Translations under genes and position numbers: made by a program
Assembly (NCBI GenBank): GCA_003553825.1
Contig: PWFL01000004.1
Coordinates: 1-7,019 of the forward strand
DNA: 7,019 nucleotides
Direction: 5' to 3'
Source of the DNA: Candidatus Iainarchaeum sp.
GTDB lineage: Archaea; B1Sed10-29
Part shown: positions 1 through 5,285 of the stretch, in pieces
Position numbering within the stretch: the stretch's first letter is position 1
Layout: each line of letters opens with the position of its first letter
The notes under the pieces: model-generated
What the model saw: only the letters and a program-made list of their open reading frames with translations
The model's database searches: none
Told to the model about the DNA's origin: nothing

Positions 1-20
1 AGTTAAAAGAAGTTAAAAGA
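1..20. repeat. 10-bp tandem duplication over the stop codon of the wHTH-MNT gene
   Basis: The unit AGTTAAAAGA occurs twice, head to tail. The second copy contains the stop codon (TAA on the minus strand, 15-13) of the nucleotidyltransferase gene. Read on the minus strand the repeats give two TCTTTTAACT blocks, so the transcript would meet short U-rich tracts just after the stop. That could act as a weak archaeal U-tract terminator, but this is inference. The left copy reaches the window edge, so the array may continue outside. Confidence 0.5.
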
Positions 21-548
21 TTTCTAAGTATCCATGTAGGACCGTGCCGTTGGCTATGTTATTCCGTAGTTCTTCAGAGTATTCTTCTACACTTTTAGAG
101 ATGTGTAGTTGGATACTTCTACTCAAATTCTCTTCAAATTCGTTTAGATTTATCTCTTTTGCTTTTGCTTGTAGGAAGAGATCAATATCACTATCCTCAG
201 TATCCTCCCCTCTCACCGCTGATCCGAATACTACAATGCAGTCAGGCTGATATTCAGATTTAAGGTTTTCTAATAGACCGGTTTCTTTTACCCTATGGAT
301 TAAATCAATCTTCTTAAAATGTTTATAATCCTCGTTTTCCATTTTGGCTTTATATATTGGATAGATTCTTTCTCCTCTTTTTTTCTCGTTCTTAGCGATT
401 ATACCTTGTTCAAAAGTTCTTTGAGCTTGTTTTTAACGGATGTATGGGATAAGTCGGATTTCCTGCTTATCTCCATGAGGTAGTGTTCCTTTTTCGGTTC
501 ATCGAAGAATACTCGAGCAACCCTCCATATACTACATCTTTGTAACAT
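13..548 (-). pseudogene. Winged-helix / minimal nucleotidyltransferase (MNT) protein, frameshifted
   Basis: Two adjacent minus-strand frames together spell one protein of a familiar archaeal type: N-terminal winged helix plus C-terminal MNT domain. From ATG 548-546 the first frame runs MLQRCSIWRVARVFFDEP and then an HTH (YLMEISRKSDLSHTSV, about residues 23-38), but it reaches TAA at 401-399 after 49 codons. The second frame takes over at EQGIIAKNEKKRGERIYPIY and contains the MNT active-site motif GSAVRGEDTEDSDID (GS-X10-DxD). The 536-nt span is one base short of 179 codons. Restoring one G near 411 (TTG-GAA instead of TTGAA) gives a continuous 178-residue protein. MNT domains transfer nucleotides; the target here is unknown. 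An internal ATG at 342-340 could still start a 109-residue MNT-only product. The start at 548 fits a TATA box at 571-578 and a nearly leaderless mRNA. A sequencing error, rather than a true pseudogene, is possible. Confidence 0.8.
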
Positions 549-565
549 ATACTACATTTATGTAA
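526..565. promoter_or_regulatory. Two 20-bp tandem repeats over the wHTH-MNT start (possible operator)
   Basis: CATATACTACATCTTTGTAA (526-545) is followed directly by CATATACTACATTTATGTAA (546-565); 18 of 20 positions match. The right copy contains a small inverted repeat, TACAT-TT-ATGTA. The pair begins just downstream of the minus-strand TATA box and covers the predicted transcript start and first codons of the winged-helix/MNT gene. Tandem sites in this place would suit a repressor, possibly the gene's own winged helix. Autoregulation is inference. Confidence 0.5.
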
Positions 566-570
566 TGAAC

Positions 571-578
571 CTATATAA
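571..578 (-). promoter_or_regulatory. TATA box for the wHTH-MNT gene
   Basis: The minus strand reads TTATATAG here. Its centre lies about 27 nt upstream of the ATG at 548, the usual archaeal TATA-to-start distance. This implies a transcript starting at or next to the start codon, without a leader, and supports that ATG over later ones. Confidence 0.6.
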
Positions 579-581
579 GAG

Positions 582-598
582 TTGGGTTCAAATCCCAT
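582..598 (+). other. tRNA T-arm-like fragment
   Basis: TTGGG-TTCAAAT-CCCAT has the form of a tRNA T-arm: a seven-base TTCAAAT loop closed by G-C, with four of five stem pairs formed (the outermost is T-T). No D-arm, anticodon arm or acceptor stem can be found on either side, so it is not a tRNA gene. It could be a remnant of a tRNA 3' end, the usual archaeal integration target, or chance. Confidence 0.25.
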
Positions 599-603
599 AA
601 ACC

Positions 604-628
604 TTTAAATTACATGATTGTTTAATCA
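604..628 (+). promoter_or_regulatory. Promoter of flpA: TATA-like TTTAAAT and a small inverted repeat
   Basis: TTTAAAT at 604-610 puts the transcript start near 632-636, giving a leader of about 25 nt before ATG 658. Between the two is TGATT-GTTT-AATCA (615-628), a 5-bp inverted repeat with a 4-nt spacer, in a position where a bound protein could block initiation. The TATA assignment is reasonable; an operator role for the inverted repeat is only a suggestion. Confidence 0.4.
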
Positions 629-657
629 AGGTTGCAATTGAAGATGCAGTGATAAAT

Positions 658-1341
658 ATGAGTGTTGAAGAGATCACGGACGGAGTATACAAAGTGGATG
701 GAAGGATAGCTACAAAGAACCTCAACCCAGGTGAAGAAGTATACGGGGAGAAACTCAAGAAAGTGAAAGGAGAAGAGTACAGATTCTGGAATCCCTACAA
801 ATCAAAACCAGCAGCAGCATTCCAGAAAAACCTAACCGATTTCCCAGTAAAAAGAGGAAAGAAAGTACTATACCTGGGAGTAGGTGATGGAACCACTGCA
901 AGCCACTTATCCGACATAGTTGGAGAAGAAGGAATCATAATAGGTGTAGACATAGCTGAAAAAGCGTTTGAAAACTTCATGGACCTATGTGAAAAAAGAG
1001 ACAACATAGTACCCGTGCTAGCAGATGCAAATAACCCAGGGATATACAGCGAATACGTACCAGGAGAGAACGAGGAAGAGGGAGAAGTGGACGTGATCTA
1101 CCAGGATATAGCTCAAAGAGAACAGACAGAGATACTGGTAAAGAACATTGAGAAGTACCTGAAAGACGGGGGAAAATTCGTTCTAATGGTTAAAGCAAGA
1201 AGCATAGACGTGACAAGAGAATCAAAACAAATATTCGAAGAAGAAAAAGAGAAATTAAAGCGATCAGGATACAAAATAAAAGAATTCAAAGAACTTTATC
1301 CTTTTGAGAAGGGACACGCAATGATCATCGGAGAGAAATAA
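658..1341 (+). CDS. flpA: Fibrillarin-like rRNA/tRNA 2'-O-methyltransferase (box C/D RNP catalytic subunit)
   Basis: FlpA is the SAM-dependent methyltransferase of archaeal box C/D RNPs. With Nop5, L7Ae and guide RNAs it 2'-O-methylates rRNA and tRNA. The 227 residues match the family's usual length. Visible landmarks are the N-terminal strand region with RIATKNL, then RFWNPYKSKPAAA (43-54), SAM motif I YLGVGDGTTASHLSDI (72-87), the acidic SAM residue in VDIA (98), LADAN (121-125), VIYQDIAQ (146-153) and MVKARSIDVT (177-186), ending in FEKGHAMIIG. The family's K-D-K-H catalytic set appears as a Lys in the NPYKSK segment, D150, K179 and H220. I chose ATG 658; a GTG at 649 in the same frame would add only MIN, and GTGAT there may serve as a weak ribosome-binding site. 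The expected neighbour nop5 is absent from the window. The gene converges on the zinc-finger gene with 23 nt between. Confidence 0.95.
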   Translation: MSVEEITDGVYKVDGRIATKNLNPGEEVYGEKLKKVKGEEYRFWNPYKSKPAAAFQKNLTDFPVKRGKKVLYLGVGDGTTASHLSDIVGEEGIIIGVDIAEKAFENFMDLCEKRDNIVPVLADANNPGIYSEYVPGENEEEGEVDVIYQDIAQREQTEILVKNIEKYLKDGGKFVLMVKARSIDVTRESKQIFEEEKEKLKRSGYKIKEFKELYPFEKGHAMIIGEK

Positions 1342-1364
1342 ACCCATAAAATTCTTTAATGATC

Positions 1365-2021
1365 CTAGAGTTCAAAATGACCTTTTTCTAAAGTTCCAAA
1401 TTCCTCACAGTGATCTATAAACTCCTGTAAAATATAGTTGTTTACAGGTCCACCTACCAAGGCACAGTATTTATCCTCAGGGGTTTCTTCAGTATTGTAA
1501 ACCCATAATGGGTATCTTGCTACCCCTGCTCCTTTCATTATATCCACTGACTGGTTTGCACGAGTGTCTCTTCTTACAAAGGAAATATTTCTTTCCTCTG
1601 CAAATGTTCTAGCTGTTATCAAGTTATCAATACAACGTTCTTCTTTTGTTGTTTCGTTCTCGAAGTCACAGATAAAGTATAGTGTGTTTTCAGGTGGTCT
1701 GTAAAAATCCTCTAGCGTTTCGTTCTCTCCTACTGTCTCGTTTTCTCCATTGGTAATATTTAGATCTATTGTTGAATCTGTACCGTTTTCTATCGGTTCT
1801 ATTGGTCTTAATAGAACTGTTAGGCTTATGATAGTGATTATAATTATTGCTGTTGCTATAGCTATTTTTGAGTTTCTTTCTCGGTACCACGCTTGCTCTT
1901 CCTGTTCTTGTGGTTCTTTTTCTGTTTTTTCTTCTTTGGATTCTGTGTGTACTCGTGTTTTATGTATCTTCATTCCTCTTTCCGTGTCAAATTCTTTTCC
2001 GCAGTCCGGACATTCAACCAT
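1365..2021 (-). CDS. Membrane protein: C2H2 zinc finger, one TM helix, thioredoxin-like outer domain
   Basis: I do not recognise this 218-residue protein as a named family. Residues 4-25 form a C2H2 finger (CPDC, then H20 and H25; C-X2-C-X12-H-X4-H). A charged Glu/Lys-rich linker (28-48) follows, then one hydrophobic helix at about 52-71, then an outer domain. The basic residues just before the helix fit a finger-inside topology. The outer part has seven N-X-S/T sequons (N79, N88, N94, N100, N122, N145, N156), all beyond the membrane, and four cysteines (118, 130, 186, 205). LYFICDF followed by VARYPLWVYN (P171) resembles a thioredoxin fold with its cis-proline strand, but CxxC is missing, so redox activity is doubtful. 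ATG 2021 follows AGGAG at 2032-2028 with 6-nt spacing. It is transcribed divergently from the HEPN/MNT pair across a shared promoter region. A role linking the envelope to the cytoplasm is inference. Confidence 0.75.
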   Translation of the reverse strand: MVECPDCGKEFDTERGMKIHKTRVHTESKEEKTEKEPQEQEEQAWYRERNSKIAIATAIIIITIISLTVLLRPIEPIENGTDSTIDLNITNGENETVGENETLEDFYRPPENTLYFICDFENETTKEERCIDNLITARTFAEERNISFVRRDTRANQSVDIMKGAGVARYPLWVYNTEETPEDKYCALVGGPVNNYILQEFIDHCEEFGTLEKGHFEL

Positions 2022-2084
2022 TTTTATCTCCTGTTAACTAGTTGTTTGTTTTACTCCTCATTCTTTAAGGTGTTTTCTTTTTGT

Positions 2085-2094
2085 GAATATATTT
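2085..2094 (-). promoter_or_regulatory. TATA box of the zinc-finger membrane gene
   Basis: The minus strand reads AAATATATTC. The predicted start is near 2063, leaving a leader of about 40 nt that carries the AGGAG ribosome-binding site. The nearer palindrome (2103-2117) lies immediately upstream of this box, so a protein bound there could affect this promoter too. Confidence 0.5.
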
Positions 2095-2102
2095 CAAAAA
2101 AG

Positions 2103-2117
2103 TGTTGATAATCAACA
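2103..2117. promoter_or_regulatory. Perfect palindrome, copy 1 (TGTTGATAATCAACA)
   Basis: Two 7-bp arms, TGTTGAT and ATCAACA, flank a central A; an identical copy lies 38 bp downstream. This copy sits about 10 bp upstream of the HEPN TATA box and about 9 bp upstream, in the other direction, of the zinc-finger gene's TATA box. The size and symmetry fit a homodimeric HTH regulator. No candidate regulator is identified, and neither HEPN nor MNT has a visible DNA-binding domain. Confidence 0.7.
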
Positions 2118-2126
2118 AAGCAAAGG

Positions 2127-2133
2127 TTTAATA
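2127..2133 (+). promoter_or_regulatory. TATA box of the HEPN/MNT operon
   Basis: TTTAATA lies between the two palindromes. The predicted start, near 2157, leaves only about ten nucleotides before ATG 2168, so the mRNA is essentially leaderless. Confidence 0.5.
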
Positions 2134-2140
2134 GTCTCGA

Positions 2141-2155
2141 TGTTGATAATCAACA
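2141..2155. promoter_or_regulatory. Perfect palindrome, copy 2 (TGTTGATAATCAACA)
   Basis: Identical to the copy at 2103-2117. This one ends at or just before the predicted transcript start of the HEPN gene, where binding would hinder initiation. Together the two copies bracket the TATA box, a layout expected for repression by two dimers that may contact each other. The 38-bp centre spacing is about 3.6 helical turns. Confidence 0.7.
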
Positions 2156-2167
2156 TAGGGTTTTAGG

Positions 2168-2527
2168 ATGAATAAGTTAGAGAATTTGAAAAAGGGATAT
2201 AAAGAACATCTGGAAAGCGCGAAGATACTGGAGGAACAAGGTAATCACAAATCAGCATTGGAACTCTACTTCAAAGCAATGATATCTCTGATCGATTACA
2301 TAATAAACAAAAATACCAATGAAACTCCAAACAATCATACAGAAAGATTCAGAGTGACTGAAGAAAAATTCCCAGAGATATACAAAGTACTTGACTCAGT
2401 CTTCAACACATATAGAAAATCCTACACCCAAAGCAGAGGTGAAAAACATGTCAGAAAAATCAAAAGAGGAATCCGAAGAATTATCCGAACTCAAGGAAAT
2501 CAAGAAGAATTTAAAGCCCCTGATTAA
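2168..2527 (+). CDS. HEPN-like protein (putative toxin or RNase-like partner of MNT)
   Basis: This 119-residue, mostly helical protein looks like a small archaeal HEPN protein. It has an N-terminal helix pair (about 5-48, LESAKILEEQGNHKSALELY), then a conserved-looking PNNHTERFRVTEEKFPEIY (54-72), then VFNTYRKSYTQ and a basic last helix. HEPN proteins paired with MNT proteins are commonly toxins or RNases that the partner nucleotidyltransferase neutralises by adding nucleotides. The C-terminal R-X4-6-H motif of HEPN RNases is not clearly present: near the end there is only R90-GEK-H94. The N-H-x-E-R-F segment may be the functional site, or catalysis may be lost. ATG 2168 is next to the predicted transcript start. 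Codons 94 to the stop overlap the MNT gene in another frame. The HEPN assignment rests on overall pattern and partner. Confidence 0.65.
   Translation: MNKLENLKKGYKEHLESAKILEEQGNHKSALELYFKAMISLIDYIINKNTNETPNNHTERFRVTEEKFPEIYKVLDSVFNTYRKSYTQSRGEKHVRKIKRGIRRIIRTQGNQEEFKAPD
2436..2442 (+). promoter_or_regulatory. Ribosome-binding site that fixes the MNT start
   Basis: GAGGTGA matches the archaeal anti-Shine-Dalgarno core and lies 5 nt before ATG 2448, inside the HEPN reading frame. It favours that ATG over the in-frame ATG at 2391 and points to internal or coupled initiation. Confidence 0.75.
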
Positions 2528-3023
2528 AGGAGAGATAGTGGATATCGTGCTCTTCGGGTCATCAGTCAAAGAAAAATTCAAACCAAGCGACCTTGACGTA
2601 GCCATAATCACAAAAAACTCAGAGGGAATAGAGATAGATAAATTATCAAAAATAAGAGAAAAAATCAAAAAGAACATAGAAGAAGTAGATACAGAAGTGA
2701 TACCGATAAATGAACTGTATACAACGGAGTTTGGTTTCAACATCCTGACGGAAGGATACAGTGTAAAGGAAGAGAAGAAATTGAACCAGATGATGAATAT
2801 AGAACCCTACAACATATACTCTTACTCACTTGAAGATCTTACTAGATCTAAGAAAACAACTTTCAATCGCTCTTTAAAAAGATTGCTCGGAGAGAAAAGA
2901 GGAGAGAAGATAGGAAGAGGGGTTATAAAAGTACAAAAAGAAAATTCGGGAGAGATAGAAGATTTTCTAAAGAACTGGGAAGTATGGGAAAACACTGAAA
3001 AACTGAAAGTCCTAAGTTATTAA
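2448..3023 (+). CDS. MNT-type nucleotidyltransferase with C-terminal extension (HEPN partner)
   Basis: The protein has 191 residues from ATG 2448. A charged N-terminal helix (1-25) leads to the MNT core IVDIVLFGSSVKEKFKPSDLD (30-50), with G37-S38 and the metal-binding pair D48/D50. The spacing is GS-X9-DxD, one residue shorter than the common X10. Core strands continue through VAIITKN and DTEVIPI (81-87). From about 119 there is a second region, YNIYSYSLEDLTRSKKTTFN, a basic stretch, then GRGVIKVQKENSGEIEDFLKNW. I recall the same YSL..L..S/GRGVI..FL..W layout after MNT cores in other archaea. MNT proteins beside HEPN proteins act as antitoxins by nucleotidylating the partner; that role is inferred from context. 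The two genes overlap by 80 nt. The stop lies 5 nt from the convergent DUF59 gene. Confidence 0.8.
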   Translation: MSEKSKEESEELSELKEIKKNLKPLIKGEIVDIVLFGSSVKEKFKPSDLDVAIITKNSEGIEIDKLSKIREKIKKNIEEVDTEVIPINELYTTEFGFNILTEGYSVKEEKKLNQMMNIEPYNIYSYSLEDLTRSKKTTFNRSLKRLLGEKRGEKIGRGVIKVQKENSGEIEDFLKNWEVWENTEKLKVLSY

Positions 3024-3028
3024 TTTAT

Positions 3029-3331
3029 TTAGAATAGGTGTCCTAGTTTTTCCTGTGCTTCTTCTGACATGTCTTCCGGTGACCACTGTTCTTCCGTGTC
3101 CAGTTCCACTTTTGCTTCTTCCACGTCTTCCAGTTCTTCCACTGATTGCTTTATTTGACCGGTTATCTGCTGTGCCATTGGACATGCTGGAGAGGTTAGA
3201 ACAACTTTGATCTCAACTTTATCTCCATCAATATCTATTTGATTCAGAAATCCCAGTGACACTACATCTAGGCCTATGTGTGGATCTTTGACTTCTTCGA
3301 GTTTTTGCTTTATCTTTTTCTCCGTGGTCAT
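3029..3331 (-). CDS. MIP18/DUF59 family Fe-S cluster assembly protein (SufT/PaaD-like)
   Basis: This 100-residue protein spans a whole MIP18 (DUF59) domain. It shows DPHIGLDVVSLGFLNQIDID (16-35), then VEIKVVLTSPACPMAQQI with the family's conserved cysteine C50, and ends in EEQWSPEDMSEEAQEKLG, as many members do. Relatives (SufT, PaaD, the Cia2/MIP18 branch) help deliver or assemble Fe-S clusters, usually in the cytosol with a P-loop carrier ATPase. No such partner is in the window, so the client is unknown. It has its own TATA box at 3385-3395 (start near 3364), so it probably is not strictly dependent on glmS, which lies upstream on the same strand with an 86-nt gap. The start codon is preceded by GAGAT, a weak ribosome-binding site. 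Confidence 0.85.
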   Translation of the reverse strand: MTTEKKIKQKLEEVKDPHIGLDVVSLGFLNQIDIDGDKVEIKVVLTSPACPMAQQITGQIKQSVEELEDVEEAKVELDTEEQWSPEDMSEEAQEKLGHLF

Positions 3332-3384
3332 TTTTTATCTCTTTTTTATTCAATTATTGTATTCTCTGTGTTTAATGTTCTTAG

Positions 3385-3395
3385 TTTTTATAAAA
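3385..3395 (-). promoter_or_regulatory. TATA box of the DUF59 gene
   Basis: The minus strand reads TTTTATAAAAA. The predicted start, near 3364, gives a leader of about 33 nt. The box lies in the 86-nt gap after glmS, which makes a separate DUF59 transcript likely even if read-through from glmS occurs. Confidence 0.5.
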
Positions 3396-3417
3396 GTTCT
3401 TGACTATCTAAAAGATT

Positions 3418-5154
3418 TTATTGTACTGTTACAGCCTTAGCTAAATTACGTGGGCGGTCTATCGGGCAATTTCTTTCCTTAGCTGTGTAGTATGATAGTA
3501 ATTGTCCTATTGTGTTGGTGCATAGGGCTTTCTCTATTTTGTTCCCTTCTGGTATCTCTAGTTCTGTTTCTGTGGATATTGGTATTATTTTTGCTCCTTT
3601 TGATCTTATTTCTTCTTCGGTCTTGAGCATCTTGTCATTTGTACGTAGGGATATAACCGGTGTGTTGTTTTCTATTAGTGCGAGTGTCCCGTGTTTTAGT
3701 TCTCCTCCCATCATCCCCTCGGCGTGTATGTAGGGTATTTCCTTGAGTTTTAGTGCTATTTCTCTAGCTATTGGATAGGTTGGTCCTTCTCCTATTATGT
3801 AGATGTGTTTTTCTTCTTTCAATTGCTTTGATAGATCTTTTATCGTTTCTTCGTTTTTGTTTATGGTTTTTTCTATCTTTATTGGGAGTTTTTTTATGTT
3901 TTTTTGTTCTCCGAGCTGGTTTGATATCCTTGCAAAGGTTGTTACTTGGTTTGTAAAGGTCTTTGTGCTTGCTACTGCGATTTCCTGGCCCGCGTGTATT
4001 TTTACGGAGTGCTGTGTTTTTCGTGGTATGGTGGTCTTTGGAACGTTCACTATGGATGAGGTTGTTGAGTTTCTTTGTTCCGCGTGCTTGAGGGCTTTTA
4101 CCACGTCCATTGTTTCTCCGCTTTGGGATACTCCTATGGTCAGAGTTTTTTCACCCGGTTTTATGTAGTTTTGGTATTCGCTTGCGATTATTGCCTGTGT
4201 TTCTCTGCCCGCGTCTTGTAGTAGGTGTGCTCCTAGTAGTGATGCGTGGTAGCTGGTGCCCGAAGCGGTTAGTACTGTTCTTTCATGGTTCTTTATCAGC
4301 TGGGTGAGCCTTCCCAAGCCTTCCTCGTTCTGTTTTTTCAGCAGTCTTTTCACCGCTTCGGGCTGTTCTTTTATTTCGCTGAGCATGTGGTGTTCTTCCT
4401 CTTTATTTGTTTTTTCTTGGTTCCATTCGAATTTCTCGGGCTGTCTGTTGATTTTCTGTAGGGATCCGTTGTATATTTGGTATCCTTTGGGGGTTATCAG
4501 TGCTTTTTCACCGTCTTCCAGTGCTATGGATTGATTTGTGAGGTGTGAGAAGCTGTATATGTCGCTGGAGAAGTAGTTTTCCTCTCCATCAGGATTTATT
4601 CCTATGCAGAGTGGTGAATCTTTTTTGAATCCGTAGAGTTCTTTTCTTCCTTTTAGAGAAACTACAACGGCGTACTCTCCTTTTATCTGTTCCTTTACTT
4701 TCTTAATGGTTTTGAGAACTTCCTTTCTATTTTTTTCCCTTCCATTCAATCTTTCTTCTATTAAGTGTGGTATTACTTCGGTGTCCGTGTCCGAACAGAA
4801 CTCGTGTCCTTTCTTCTCTAATTTTTCTTTTAATTCATCGTGGTTGTGTATGATCCCGTTGTGTACAACCGCTATCTCTCCTTCGCAGTCCGTGTGCGGG
4901 TGAGCGTTTTCTTGGCTGGGTTCTCCGTGTGTGCTCCACCTGGTGTGTGAAAGTGCTACCTCGGATCTGTTCGGTAGTTTTTCTTTATTTATCGCTTGCT
5001 GTATCTTCCCCTTTCCCTTTTCTATTTCCACTCGTTCACCCGTGTTTAGGGCTATTCCAGCGGAGTCGTATCCCCTGTAGTCGAGCCTGCTGAGCATATT
5101 GATTGCTTTCTCCGGGTTTACTTTATTCCCTGTTATTCCTATTATTCCACACAT
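3418..5154 (-). CDS. glmS: Glutamine--fructose-6-phosphate aminotransferase (isomerizing)
   Basis: GlmS makes glucosamine-6-phosphate from fructose-6-phosphate and glutamine, the first committed step to UDP-GlcNAc for glycans. The 578 residues form a complete enzyme (E. coli about 609). The glutaminase half starts MCGIIGITGN, where Cys2 becomes the N-terminal nucleophile. It also has RLDYRGYDSAG (23-33), SHTRWSTHGEP (69-79), NGIIHNH (99-105) and SDTDTEVI (121-128). The first SIS domain has TASGTSYHASL (297-307) and GVSQSGETMDV (341-351). The second has IIGEGPTYPIA (453-463) and the sugar-isomerase segment EGMMGGELKHG (479-489; E485, H488). The tail DRPRNLAKAVTVQ keeps the catalytic lysine K573 five residues from the end, as in E. 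coli. The promoter has a TATA box at 5225-5232 and a leader of about 48 nt. It is divergent from the ArsR/S-layer-domain gene. After the stop there is only a short ATCT-AAA-AGAT hairpin (3406-3416) as a possible end signal. Confidence 0.97.
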   Translation of the reverse strand: MCGIIGITGNKVNPEKAINMLSRLDYRGYDSAGIALNTGERVEIEKGKGKIQQAINKEKLPNRSEVALSHTRWSTHGEPSQENAHPHTDCEGEIAVVHNGIIHNHDELKEKLEKKGHEFCSDTDTEVIPHLIEERLNGREKNRKEVLKTIKKVKEQIKGEYAVVVSLKGRKELYGFKKDSPLCIGINPDGEENYFSSDIYSFSHLTNQSIALEDGEKALITPKGYQIYNGSLQKINRQPEKFEWNQEKTNKEEEHHMLSEIKEQPEAVKRLLKKQNEEGLGRLTQLIKNHERTVLTASGTSYHASLLGAHLLQDAGRETQAIIASEYQNYIKPGEKTLTIGVSQSGETMDVVKALKHAEQRNSTTSSIVNVPKTTIPRKTQHSVKIHAGQEIAVASTKTFTNQVTTFARISNQLGEQKNIKKLPIKIEKTINKNEETIKDLSKQLKEEKHIYIIGEGPTYPIAREIALKLKEIPYIHAEGMMGGELKHGTLALIENNTPVISLRTNDKMLKTEEEIRSKGAKIIPISTETELEIPEGNKIEKALCTNTIGQLLSYYTAKERNCPIDRPRNLAKAVTVQ

Positions 5155-5207
5155 TGTTTCACGGATTTTATTGTCTCTTGGTTTTTTGTTCTCGAGAATT
5201 ACACTGT

Positions 5208-5285
5208 TTTGAATCTCTACATTGTTTATAAAGATGCTTAAAAGGAGTTTGATACCTATTTGAATCTCGTTGTAAATGATTCAAA
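5208..5285. promoter_or_regulatory. Three TTTGAATC elements around the glmS promoter
   Basis: TTTGAATC occurs at 5208-5215 and 5259-5266, and inverted (GATTCAAA) at 5278-5285. The last two form an inverted repeat with 8-bp arms and an 11-nt spacer, just upstream of the glmS TATA box. The single copy at 5208-5215 lies between that TATA box and the predicted glmS start. The two direct copies share the longer word TTTGAATCTC. All lie in the gap shared with the ArsR-type gene, which makes that protein the first candidate to bind them. Confidence 0.5.
5225..5232 (-). promoter_or_regulatory. TATA box of glmS
   Basis: TTTATAAA, the same on both strands, would place the glmS transcript start near 5202, about 48 nt before the ATG. 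TTTGAATC elements lie on both sides of the box. Confidence 0.5.

Noticed and set aside
405..420. Programmed -1 frameshift in the wHTH-MNT gene
   Set aside because: The in-frame heptamer A-CTT-TTG does not allow both tRNAs to re-pair after a slip, and no strong downstream structure is evident.
1750..2037. Plus-strand open frame opposite the zinc-finger membrane gene
   Set aside because: Its hydrophobic stretch is the reverse complement of the real membrane helix. The minus-strand gene has a ribosome-binding site, zinc-finger motif and promoter.
2391..2450. Upstream ATG at 2391 as the start of MNT
   Set aside because: The added residues are unlike MNT proteins and come from HEPN coding sequence in another frame. 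GAGGTGA at 2436-2442 points to ATG 2448.
3803..4168. Plus-strand open frame of 121 codons opposite glmS
   Set aside because: It lies wholly opposite the well-supported glmS coding strand, is rich in Phe, Leu and Cys as expected of an antisense shadow, and shows no domain.
5155..5202. glmS ribozyme or riboswitch in the glmS leader
   Set aside because: The leader is only about 48 nt and AT-rich, with no visible ribozyme pseudoknot elements. The glmS ribozyme is known from Gram-positive bacteria and relatives.
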